A DNA stretch of 64,000 bases. Source: Leptospiraceae bacterium (GTDB taxonomy: Bacteria; Spirochaetota; Leptospiria; Leptospirales; Leptonemataceae). The position numbers and the translations under genes are program-made. Shown in pieces: positions 52,021 through 60,556 of the stretch; positions within the stretch are counted from its first letter, which is position 1; the number at the start of each line of letters is the position of its first letter. The notes below the pieces were generated by a model, which saw nothing but the letters and a program-made list of their open reading frames with translations, was not told the origin of the DNA and ran no database searches. The stretch is taken from contig BPKM01000001.1 of the NCBI GenBank assembly GCA_026005135.1, positions 930,001 through 994,000 on the forward strand, read 5' to 3'.

Positions 52021-53034
52021 TTATGTTTTTGAATACTGTTTATTCTGAGTTGTTATAAAATCCATCTCTTTATGATATAATTTTCCTCTTAACATCCAGA
52101 TTAAACCTCCAATAGCCATTATAATTCCAATAATCTGACTTTGTGTAAATCCATACCAATGCCAGTTTTCAAAATAAAATGCTGGTGGATTCCCTGGCCA
52201 ATAATTATGATGAAGTAGAATTTTACCATTATAAGTAGGGTGGGGTAAAACAGGAATAACAGCATCATTAATTCTTAAAAACTCTACTAAAAATCTTGCT
52301 ATACCATTATAAATAAAAAATAGAGCAGCCATAAAACCAGGTTTATAATTTTGATATCTCCCCTTAAACCACATCCAGCCAAATAATATCCAGCTTAGAA
52401 TTGCTTCAATTAATGGTGTATTCCATACTCTTACTCCCATTGTACTCATGGCAGAATGTGGGCCATAAACCATTGTTAATAGGGGAATATTTATACCAGA
52501 TGCATAACCATAACACCCATCACCACTTACCATACATCCCAATCGTCCAATACCATAACCTAGTGTAAGCATCATAAAATAAATATCACCATATTGCCAT
52601 ATAGGTAATTTTTTTATTCGCATATGGATATAGATGAAGATAATAGCTCCAATTAAACCACCATAGAATACAAGGCCTCCTCGACTAAATAATGATTCCC
52701 ATAATCCAACTGCCTGACCTGGATATTTCTCTCCCATGCCATGAAAATAAAATAATACATATTTTAAAGTTTCCCAAAAACCAGCAGGATCAGGTATCCA
52801 TATTCTATCCCAGACTTCGAATACAAATCCAATTTTTGCACCTACAATTGTACCAATAACTGCTAAAAAAACGTGTGTTTCTACGATTTGAGGATCTAAT
52901 TGTTTTCTTATAGCCTCTTTGCTGGCTAAATATGATCCTACTAAAAATGCAGTCATCATTAAAATACTAAATGTTGAAATAGTACTAATGGAAGTTCCAG
53001 GTATAGTAAATCCTAAGGGTATTTCACTCCACAT
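52021..53034 (-). CDS. lgt: prolipoprotein diacylglyceryl transferase
   Basis: Lgt attaches diacylglycerol from phosphatidylglycerol to the lipobox Cys of prolipoproteins in the inner membrane. About seven hydrophobic segments; hallmark residues in FSRGGLVFYGGLIGA near residue 120, GYGIGRLGCMVSGDGCYG near residue 165 and ARFLVEFLR near residue 240. I chose the ATG at 53034 (MWSEIPLGF), which follows AAGGAT at good spacing; a start 12 codons earlier would add a charged, non-family stretch. This fits the several lipoproteins seen in the window. It precedes the ferritin-like gene. Confidence 0.92.
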   Translation of the reverse strand: MWSEIPLGFTIPGTSISTISTFSILMMTAFLVGSYLASKEAIRKQLDPQIVETHVFLAVIGTIVGAKIGFVFEVWDRIWIPDPAGFWETLKYVLFYFHGMGEKYPGQAVGLWESLFSRGGLVFYGGLIGAIIFIYIHMRIKKLPIWQYGDIYFMMLTLGYGIGRLGCMVSGDGCYGYASGINIPLLTMVYGPHSAMSTMGVRVWNTPLIEAILSWILFGWMWFKGRYQNYKPGFMAALFFIYNGIARFLVEFLRINDAVIPVLPHPTYNGKILLHHNYWPGNPPAFYFENWHWYGFTQSQIIGIIMAIGGLIWMLRGKLYHKEMDFITTQNKQYSKT

Positions 53035-53148
53035 ATATTCACATCCTTTTTTAGTATATTTTTCTGACAAATGTATTTTATAAAAAAATTCGATAATATT
53101 TGATATTAGTTACTATAAAATCCTATGTAATTTTGTAATTCTTAATTT

Positions 53149-54585
53149 TTATTTTTGCATAATTGTTTCGATTTCTTCGGGAATTTTAGGGATATTTTTT
53201 GATAATATTTCTGGTTCATTTTCTGTAATTAAAATATCATCTTCTATACGAATACCTATACCTTTCCATTCTTCTGGAACTGTATCAAGACCGGGAGAAA
53301 AATATAATCCAGGTTCAACAGTACAAATCATATTGGGTTCAAACTTTCTATAAGGTAAATGAGAATTTTTCTTAAATTCCTTATGTAATCTAGATGTACA
53401 GATTTTATCTTTATTAAAAGATGAATAAGATAAATAAAAACCTCTATCATGAACATCATATCCTAACCAGTGACCTGTTCTATGCATATAATAAGGTTTA
53501 TAAAGTTCTTTTTCTAAGATCTCATCTTTTGATTCTTTTAGAATTTTTTCTTCTTTTAGAAAGTCAATTAAAACATTGATTGCAGCAAAATGACTGTCTT
53601 CCATACAATAACCTGGTTTTGAAAATTCTATCGCTTTATTTTGTGCTTCTAAAACAGCTTGATAAATATGTTTTTGAATAGAATTAAATTTTCCCTTTGC
53701 AGGAAATGTTCTTGTTATATCTGTATTAAGATAATATTTTCTTGCACCAGCATCAATTAAAATTAAATCATTGGTATTAATTTTTGCATTATTGCTGGTA
53801 TAATGTAAAATACATGCATTAGAACCAGAAGCAACAATAGAAGGATAAGCAAAATCTGCATTATTCTGATAAAATGTTTGTAAAAGAATAGCTTCTAATT
53901 CATATTCAAACATACCTGGTTTTACATTTTTCCAAACATTGATATGGGCATTTTTTGTAATTTCCATTATTTCTTTTATAATATTAATTTCATACGGGGT
54001 TTTTTTAATACGTAATTCAAAAAGAATTTCATAGGCATGAATTATTGTAGTAGGAAAATATACATTACTTCTACTTCTTCTAATACGATGTTCTAATTGA
54101 TTTAAAATAAAGTAATCATATTCTTGATTTATTCCAAAAGGATAATAGATTTTCGTTTTATTTTCTAAATTTTGAAAAATTTTTTCTTTAAATTCAGAGA
54201 AAGGTAATATGTCTGTGATAAATTCTAAATAATTTTTTATTTCATTATGATTTGGTTTAATACCAGTCCATAATTCTTCTTCTGGATCTGGTTCATTATA
54301 AAATAGAATAACATCTGAAAATGTTATAACCAAAATAGCTGGAGCAATATTTAATCCTGTTAAATAATAAAAATCAGAATTCTGTCTAAATTTTTGATAA
54401 ATAGCATCAGGATGATTTGATGGAAAATTAGAATAAAGTATAAAAATATCATTATTATCAAGAAAACTTTTTAATCGATTGATTCGGTTTATAATTTCTT
54501 CCTTAGGAAGTTCAAATGATAATTTTCTTGGTAAATTAAGATTTAATTTTGTTGTTTTATTTAATTCTTTTTTTTCATTACTCAT
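53149..54585 (-). CDS. pepP: Xaa-Pro aminopeptidase (M24B family)
   Basis: A 478-residue aminopeptidase P-type metalloprotease that removes N-terminal residues before proline. The N-terminal domain (LYSNFPSNHPDAIYQKFRQNSDFYYLTG, read in parts) is the PepP signature. The C-terminal pita-bread fold has metal ligands in IDAGARKYYLNTDITR, HRTGHWLGYDVHD, TVEPGLYF and IRIEDD. The start overlaps the folC end by 8 bases. It lies in an aroE-folC-pepP minus-strand series, probably one transcript. Confidence 0.93.
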   Translation of the reverse strand: MSNEKKELNKTTKLNLNLPRKLSFELPKEEIINRINRLKSFLDNNDIFILYSNFPSNHPDAIYQKFRQNSDFYYLTGLNIAPAILVITFSDVILFYNEPDPEEELWTGIKPNHNEIKNYLEFITDILPFSEFKEKIFQNLENKTKIYYPFGINQEYDYFILNQLEHRIRRSRSNVYFPTTIIHAYEILFELRIKKTPYEINIIKEIMEITKNAHINVWKNVKPGMFEYELEAILLQTFYQNNADFAYPSIVASGSNACILHYTSNNAKINTNDLILIDAGARKYYLNTDITRTFPAKGKFNSIQKHIYQAVLEAQNKAIEFSKPGYCMEDSHFAAINVLIDFLKEEKILKESKDEILEKELYKPYYMHRTGHWLGYDVHDRGFYLSYSSFNKDKICTSRLHKEFKKNSHLPYRKFEPNMICTVEPGLYFSPGLDTVPEEWKGIGIRIEDDILITENEPEILSKNIPKIPEEIETIMQK

Positions 54586-55636
54586 ATTCTACTCCTATTT
54601 CATTACATATTTTTAAATAAAAATCATATAAACGAAAACTTCCACAAATTATTATATATTTTTTAGATTTTATGATTTTTTTTATATCATCAATGGACAT
54701 AATAGATATACCATACGATTGATGTATAAATTCATGAATTTCTGGTATAATAGGTAATGGATAATAATATTGTAATTTTGTCCATAAAAATAATCGTTTT
54801 AAATTTTTATAACTTCTATCTCTTAATAATCCAGAAATAATAATAGTATTTTGTTTATCTAAATCAGAAAATTGCTTTTTTAATTGTAATAAAAATGTAT
54901 ATAGTCCTTTTGTATTATGACTAACATCAAAAATCAATTGTTTTTTATTTATGGTACGAATTAAAAATCTTCCCGGTGGATTTAAAAAAGAAATATTTGT
55001 ATTTTTTATATTAAAATTTATTAAATTCATTATATGTATAAAACAAAATAAAGAAAATTGTTTATTATATTCCAAATAATTAAATTTATTTATAAAAGTA
55101 TCAAAATAATTAATAGGTATTTTAAACTGATATTTATCTATATATTTTTTTAAACTTTTATCCCCAACAAATAGGAGTTTGGTATTGTCCGATAATATTC
55201 CTAATTTTTCATTTAGAATTTTTTCGATAGTATTACCTAAAACCTTTGTATGATCCAGAGATACATTCGTTAAAATAACAATATCAGGTTGCACAATTTT
55301 AGTAGCATCTAATCTTCCACCCATTCCTGCTTCGTATATATGAAATTGCAAATTAAAACGATAAAATAAATAAATTGTAAAAATTGTAAGAACTTCAAAA
55401 TAAGTTAACTTTTGATATTCTTTTTTAAGAAATTGATCTTTATTTATAATAAAATTCTGAAATTCATGATAATAAATATTAAGTTTATCTTCTTCTAAAT
55501 TTTCTAAATTTATCATAATACGTTCTATATAGGATATTAAATGGGGAGAACTATAAAAACCGCATCCATAATTATTATGAAAAAAAAGTTGAGATAAAAA
55601 ATAACCTGTAGAACCTTTTCCATTGGTACCAGACAA
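54578..55636 (-). CDS. folC: folylpolyglutamate synthase, main part (N-terminus lost by frameshift)
   Basis: FolC adds glutamate to folates (and may make dihydrofolate). This frame contains the ATP-binding SGTNGKGST at its very start, then GMGGRLDATKIVQPD and LTNVSLDHTK and the C-terminal domain (IFDVSHNTKG, IISGLLRDR). The ATG at 55636 is an internal Met; about 50 N-terminal residues lie in another frame (55575-55790). Upstream of the ATG this frame stays open to just after an A7 run (T7 on the plus strand near 55668-55674), where removing one A joins both parts. The reconstructed gene, 54578-55790, would encode about 404 residues, normal for FolC. Confidence 0.85.
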   Translation of the reverse strand: MSGTNGKGSTGYFLSQLFFHNNYGCGFYSSPHLISYIERIMINLENLEEDKLNIYYHEFQNFIINKDQFLKKEYQKLTYFEVLTIFTIYLFYRFNLQFHIYEAGMGGRLDATKIVQPDIVILTNVSLDHTKVLGNTIEKILNEKLGILSDNTKLLFVGDKSLKKYIDKYQFKIPINYFDTFINKFNYLEYNKQFSLFCFIHIMNLINFNIKNTNISFLNPPGRFLIRTINKKQLIFDVSHNTKGLYTFLLQLKKQFSDLDKQNTIIISGLLRDRSYKNLKRLFLWTKLQYYYPLPIIPEIHEFIHQSYGISIMSIDDIKKIIKSKKYIIICGSFRLYDFYLKICNEIGVEYE

Positions 55637-55790
55637 TACTAATTCTAATTGGATTAATAGAAAATAGTTTTTTTATTTCTTTATAAATTTTATCTAATAT
55701 TAATAAATGATTTTCGTAAAAATCTGTATTAAAATGACGAGATTTTTCTGGATTAATTCTTTTATTTAAATCTTCACTAAGAGAAATCAT
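55575..55790 (-). CDS. folC: folylpolyglutamate synthase, N-terminal fragment (frameshifted)
   Basis: A 71-codon frame whose first 50 or so residues (MISLSEDLNKRINPEKSRHF, then YENHLLILDKIYKEIKK) are the N-terminal helices of FolC. After the A7 run it goes out of frame and ends in aberrant sequence. The start forms an ATGA overlap with the aroE stop, evidence that this is the genuine start of folC. See the 54578-55636 entry for the rest. Confidence 0.7.
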   Translation of the reverse strand: MISLSEDLNKRINPEKSRHFNTDFYENHLLILDKIYKEIKKLFSINPIRISIVWYQWKRFYRLFFISTFFS

Positions 55791-56674
55791 TTTAGATGTT
55801 TTAACAAAAGATTTTTTAATTTTTTTATTAATACATCATTAATTTTTATGTTTAAAAATAGTTCCATTTGATAAATAGCCTGATAAAGTAACATCCAGTA
55901 TCCTTCTATATATGTTGCTTTTTTTCTTTTTGCAATTTTTATTAAATCTGTTTCTAAAGGATTATAAATTATATCCATAATAATATGTTTTTTTAAAATA
56001 TATTCTTCTGGCAAAGGTAATATTTGATCTTTATAACCTTTCATTCCAACTGGTGTTGTGTTAATAATTATATCAATTTCATTTATATTTAAATCTTTTT
56101 TATTTTGCATTTCTTCTATTTCTTTAAAAAAAATATTAACATTATGTTTAATATTTTTATTTAATTCTTTTATTAATTTTTTAGCTTTTGTCCTATTTCT
56201 TCCAGTAAAAATTAAATTAGAAGGTTTATCATATAAAAGAATTGCCCCTGCAATTGCACTTGCAGAACCACCATATCCTAAAATTAAAATATTTTTATTT
56301 TTAATTTCTGTTTTCTGGTATAAAGAATCTAAAGCTCCTTTTCCATCTGTATTAAATGACATTATTTTATCATTTTTTTTTATTAAGGTATTACTTGCTT
56401 TCGTCAATTGCGATAATTTATCTTTTTCATCTGCGATTTGATACGCAAAAAATTTATAAGGAATAGTAACAGAAAGACCTAAAATATTAAAATGAATCAT
56501 TAATGATTTAATTAATTTTTTATCTTTGCTTTGTTTTATTTCAAAGGGAAAAGGAACATAAACAGCATCAATATTGAATTCTTTATAAACAAAATTATGT
56601 AAAACTGGACTTAAGCTATGACTTACTGGATTTCCAATAATTCCATATACAGATGTTTTCCCTGTTATGTTCAT
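55787..56674 (-). CDS. aroE: shikimate dehydrogenase
   Basis: AroE reduces 3-dehydroshikimate with NADPH in aromatic amino acid synthesis. The shikimate-binding GNPVSHSLSP is near residue 13, the catalytic Lys in SVTIPYKF near residue 70, NTDGKGALDSL near residue 100, and the NADP-binding ILGYGGSASAIAGAI and FTGRNRTKA follow. I chose the ATG at 56674 (MNITGKTSV), as the 13 residues before it are not family-like. It overlaps folC by 4 bases. It is the first gene of the aroE-folC-pepP series. Confidence 0.93.
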   Translation of the reverse strand: MNITGKTSVYGIIGNPVSHSLSPVLHNFVYKEFNIDAVYVPFPFEIKQSKDKKLIKSLMIHFNILGLSVTIPYKFFAYQIADEKDKLSQLTKASNTLIKKNDKIMSFNTDGKGALDSLYQKTEIKNKNILILGYGGSASAIAGAILLYDKPSNLIFTGRNRTKAKKLIKELNKNIKHNVNIFFKEIEEMQNKKDLNINEIDIIINTTPVGMKGYKDQILPLPEEYILKKHIIMDIIYNPLETDLIKIAKRKKATYIEGYWMLLYQAIYQMELFLNIKINDVLIKKLKNLLLKHLK

Positions 56675-56762
56675 ATACTTAAAACATAAAAAATTATTGT
56701 CGAAATAAAGCAATCATTAATTATTGATTTTAAATTATTATCGTTTTATAGAGGCATAATAA

Positions 56763-57092
56763 ATGGAAAATTATATTGAAATTTTACGTTTTATTTTAGA
56801 AATTGCTTGTTATTTAATAATATCGTTTATTAGTGCGTGGTATTTTTTTATTTACAAAAGAAAAGCTTTACCTGGTAGGTTAATTGGTTCCTGGATTATT
56901 GGATTTATTGGTGCAATTATTATCACATTGCTTTCCGGTTCATGGTTTATACCTTTTGTGAACTGGTTAATGAGCCCACGATTTGGAGATAATTTTATTA
57001 TTCGTGTAAATTTAATTACTGCATTCATTGGGGCTTTCTTATTTTTATGGCTATATAATTATGTAAATCATGATAGAGAAAGAAAAGAATGA
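56763..57092 (+). CDS. small membrane protein, three helices
   Basis: A 109-residue protein with three hydrophobic segments (about residues 9-30, 41-66 and 84-102). The GRLIGSWIIGFIGAIIITLL stretch, with spaced Gly residues, resembles the GlsB/YeaQ/YmgE small membrane family, but the match is loose. The function is unknown. AGAGG precedes the ATG. It is divergent from aroE and its stop abuts the convergent exported protein's stop. Confidence 0.55.
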   Translation: MENYIEILRFILEIACYLIISFISAWYFFIYKRKALPGRLIGSWIIGFIGAIIITLLSGSWFIPFVNWLMSPRFGDNFIIRVNLITAFIGAFLFLWLYNYVNHDRERKE

Positions 57093-57485
57093 TTAAGGTT
57101 TTGGCCAACCGGGAGGTAAAGAGTCATCAATAGGTTTTACATCAGGCTCATTCATTTTTAATTTAATAAATATTTCATGAAAAATCTTACCATCCCAGGG
57201 ATTTTCATAAAATATTTTTACTAAGGTCGTTTTTTCCTGTTCATTAAATATCTGTAAATCTACTAATCTTCTTCCTGGTAAAACTAACATCATAAAACCT
57301 AAACGACCATCAGTATTTTCATTATATTGTTTGGTTATCTGAAATTTTAATTTAGATTCTGCAAGTTGATCAACAAATTTAGGTAAAAAATCGTTAATTG
57401 GACCATTATAACGATAAATTCTTGTTTCTGCAGAAAGTATTCCACAAAACAAAACAAATAGTATAAAGGTTATTTTTACTTTCAT
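57093..57485 (-). CDS. small exported protein of unknown function
   Basis: About 130 residues from the ATG at 57485 (MKVKITFILF); an ATG seven codons upstream is possible. A signal peptide ends near GILSAE. The mature part (about 110 residues) contains strands and a final Pro-rich tail ending LPPGWPKP. No recognised family. It is probably periplasmic. It is a single gene on the minus strand between two plus-strand genes. Confidence 0.55.
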   Translation of the reverse strand: MKVKITFILFVLFCGILSAETRIYRYNGPINDFLPKFVDQLAESKLKFQITKQYNENTDGRLGFMMLVLPGRRLVDLQIFNEQEKTTLVKIFYENPWDGKIFHEIFIKLKMNEPDVKPIDDSLPPGWPKP

Positions 57486-57609
57486 ATCTTTTAATAATTT
57501 CGACATATTTAATAAAACCTTTATACGAAAAAAATATACAGAAAAAAATGCAATAAAATATATACTAAAAATAAATTTTCAATATATAATTTATATAAAA
57601 TATGGACTT

Positions 57610-57966
57610 ATGGAAGAAGCAAAAAAAACAAAAAAATATCATAAATTGGAATTTAAAGATCTATTATTTTTTGATAATTTAGCTCTATATTATCTTATAC
57701 AAGAAACTCCTGTAAATGTGCTTGCAAGAGCTTTTTTAATTATGGATCCTAAATTAGCAGGAAGTATACTTGGAATATTATCCAAAAAGCAAAGAGAATT
57801 GTTACATTTTGCAATGGCAAAAGAGAATGATAATGATGCAGAAAAAAATAAACAGGCTCAGGAATCCTTAGTTATTATAGCTCAAAACTTATACGAGAAG
57901 GGTATGATCATAAAAAAAGGCCTTTATTTTTATGGTAAAGAAAAATCCCAATCCTATAATAATTAA
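57610..57966 (+). CDS. stand-alone FliG C-terminal-like domain protein
   Basis: A 118-residue protein whose residues about 14-100 follow the FliG C/middle-domain pattern: FKDLLFFDNLALYYLIQE, then VLARAFLIMDPKLAGSIL, KKQRELLHFAMAK, and KQAQESLVIIAQNLYEKGMI with the AQ-x2-L helix. In FliG this domain forms the rotor surface that contacts the stator. The protein here is too short to be FliG itself; the true FliG is presumably elsewhere. A role in flagellar rotor control or another FliG-like assembly is inference. The 3' end overlaps the convergent glgP by 4 bases. Confidence 0.55.
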   Translation: MEEAKKTKKYHKLEFKDLLFFDNLALYYLIQETPVNVLARAFLIMDPKLAGSILGILSKKQRELLHFAMAKENDNDAEKNKQAQESLVIIAQNLYEKGMIIKKGLYFYGKEKSQSYNN

Positions 57967-60449
57967 AAATAAGGTTTTATCGCTTTTAAGTTCCATATTT
58001 CTTCTGCATATTCTTTAATTGTTCTATCGGAAGAAAATTTAATTGAACGAGCAGTATTATAAATCATTTTTTTTATCCATTCTTTCTCATTTTGATAGTC
58101 ATAATTGATTTTCTTATGAGTATTCCAGTAATCATGAAAATCAGCTAATAAAAAGTATACATCACCTCCATAAGTTAATGCATGAAAAATTTCCTGAAAT
58201 TCTCCCTGTTTTGTTGGATTAAAAATATTATGATAGATTGCAGATAATATATTATGAATGACTGGATCTGTTTCGTAAATATGAACGGGATCATAATTTT
58301 TTCTTAATTCATCTAATTCTTCTACGGTTTTACCAAAAATATAAATATTTTCTTTTCCTACTTCTTCTAATATTTCAATATTCGCCCCATCTAATGTTCC
58401 AATTGTTATTGCACCATTTAACATAAATTTCATATTTCCTGTACCTGATGCTTCTGTTCCAGCAGTAGAAATCTGTTCAGAAATATCTGCTGCGGGTATA
58501 ATTAATTCAGCAAGACTAACACTATAATTTGGTAAAAATATTACCTTAATTTTTTCGTTAATTTCCCTATCATGATTGATTTTTTCTGCTACTGCATGGA
58601 TTAATTTTATAATTAATTTTGCCCTATAATATCCAGGTGCAGCTTTACCAGAAAAAATAAATGTACGAGGATGATAATCTGGATCTTTTGTATCTTTAAG
58701 ATATTGATAATCAGCAATGATTCTTAATAAATTTAAATGTTGCCTTTTATATTCATGAATTCTTTTTATTTGTATATCAAAAATACTTTTTGGATCAACA
58801 GTAATACCTAATTCTGTAAGTATAAATTTAGCTAATTGTTCCTTCTTTTTTTGTTTTATTTGTTTAAACTTCTCTAAGAAAATTGAATCATTAACATATT
58901 GTTCTAATTGTTTTAAATATTTTAAATCAAATACCCAACGTTTCCCAATTGTTTCATTAATTAATGAAGTTAATTCTTCATTCGCGGAAAATAGCCATCT
59001 ACGAAATGTTATTCCATTTGTTTTATTTTGAAATTTTTCTGGATTAATTTTATAAAAATCTTTAAATACTTTATTTTCAATGATTTTTGTATGTATTTCA
59101 GAAACACCATTTATAATTTTAGATCCCATTATTGCAAGATTAGCCATTCTTATTTTCTTAGGTAATGTTTCTTCTACAACAGATACATTTCGAATGATAT
59201 CTTCTGGATATCCCTTTTTTCGTAAATCTTCAAGAAAATAATAGTTTAATTCTAATATAATTTCCAAATGTCTGGGTAAAAGATATTTTATCATTTCTAG
59301 ATCCCATTTCTCTAATGCTTCTGGCATAACTGTATGATTGGTATAACCGAAACATTGTTTCGCAATATCCCATGCATGAAAAAAATCCAGCTTATGTTCA
59401 TCTACTAAAATCCTTATAAATTCAGGTATAGCAAGTGCTGGATGTGTATCATTTAGTTGAAAGAATACTCTATCTGGTAAAATATCATGATTTATCTTTT
59501 CTTCTCCATAAAAAGCTTCTGTTAAAGCATTATGAATTGTTGCAGAAACTAGAAAATATTCCTGTTTTAAACGTAACTCTCTACCCTGTAAATTATTATC
59601 ATTTGGATATAATACCTGTGTTATATTTTCTGAATATATCTTATCCTGTACTGCTTTTACATAATCACCATGACTGAAATAATTAAAATCAAATTCTTTG
59701 GATGCTTCTGCTTTCCATAAACGTAAATTCACTACGGTTTTAGTACGAAAACCAGGAATTAACATATCGTAAGCCTGAGCTAAAACTTTATAGTCTGGAA
59801 TCCATTTTTTTCTTTTAATCCCATGATGATCTACATATTCTTCTACACGTCCATAGAAACCAATTGGATAAATATAATCACTCCTCATAATCAACCATGG
59901 ATTTGGTATAGAAAGCCAATGATCCGGATATTCAACCTGATTACCCTGAATAATTTTTTGTTCAAATATTCCATATTCATAAAGTAATCCACAACCCATA
60001 GCAGGATAATTTAATGTTGCAAGGCTATCTAAAAAACAGGCTGCTAATCTTCCTAAGCCACCATTTCCAAGACCAGCATCTGGTTCTTCTTTAAAGATTT
60101 CTTCTAATTCAAATCCTAATTCTTTAGCAGATTCTCTAGCTAATTCTAATGCTCCCATATTAATAAGATTTGCTTTTAACATTTTTCCCATTAAAAATTC
60201 CATAGATAGATAATAAATTTTCTTTGCTTTTTTTGTTTTATAAACTTCTTGAACTTCATTCCAGCGATCAATAAGATAATCCCGAATTGTATATGATAAT
60301 GCTAAATAAAGATCTCTTGGTGTAATATTATCGATATATCTTCCAACAGTATATTCTAAATGATGAACAAAATGACGAATTAAAGATTCCTTATCCTGTT
60401 TTGTTTTAGAACGAAGCATCTGTATTAATTTACTTTCCTGTGTTATCAT
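57963..60449 (-). CDS. glgP: glycogen/alpha-glucan phosphorylase
   Basis: An 828-residue phosphorylase that releases glucose-1-phosphate from alpha-1,4-glucans. Family motifs: YYLSMEFLMGKML near residue 78, DAGLGNGGLGRLAACFLDS near residue 125, NDTHPALAIPE, TNHTVMPEALEKW, and EASGTGNMKFMLNGA near residue 660 with the PLP-binding Lys. The length is standard. It lacks the N-terminal regulatory phosphorylation segment of animal enzymes. It is a single gene on the minus strand with no other glycogen gene nearby. Confidence 0.96.
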   Translation of the reverse strand: MITQESKLIQMLRSKTKQDKESLIRHFVHHLEYTVGRYIDNITPRDLYLALSYTIRDYLIDRWNEVQEVYKTKKAKKIYYLSMEFLMGKMLKANLINMGALELARESAKELGFELEEIFKEEPDAGLGNGGLGRLAACFLDSLATLNYPAMGCGLLYEYGIFEQKIIQGNQVEYPDHWLSIPNPWLIMRSDYIYPIGFYGRVEEYVDHHGIKRKKWIPDYKVLAQAYDMLIPGFRTKTVVNLRLWKAEASKEFDFNYFSHGDYVKAVQDKIYSENITQVLYPNDNNLQGRELRLKQEYFLVSATIHNALTEAFYGEEKINHDILPDRVFFQLNDTHPALAIPEFIRILVDEHKLDFFHAWDIAKQCFGYTNHTVMPEALEKWDLEMIKYLLPRHLEIILELNYYFLEDLRKKGYPEDIIRNVSVVEETLPKKIRMANLAIMGSKIINGVSEIHTKIIENKVFKDFYKINPEKFQNKTNGITFRRWLFSANEELTSLINETIGKRWVFDLKYLKQLEQYVNDSIFLEKFKQIKQKKKEQLAKFILTELGITVDPKSIFDIQIKRIHEYKRQHLNLLRIIADYQYLKDTKDPDYHPRTFIFSGKAAPGYYRAKLIIKLIHAVAEKINHDREINEKIKVIFLPNYSVSLAELIIPAADISEQISTAGTEASGTGNMKFMLNGAITIGTLDGANIEILEEVGKENIYIFGKTVEELDELRKNYDPVHIYETDPVIHNILSAIYHNIFNPTKQGEFQEIFHALTYGGDVYFLLADFHDYWNTHKKINYDYQNEKEWIKKMIYNTARSIKFSSDRTIKEYAEEIWNLKAIKPYF

Positions 60450-60556
60450 ACTTCTATAATTTACTGATTATAAATTTTAGTCAACCTTAAAAAATACAAA
60501 AGAATTATACTTTTTTAAAATCCTATATCAATAAATAATAACAATATTGTTTTTTT

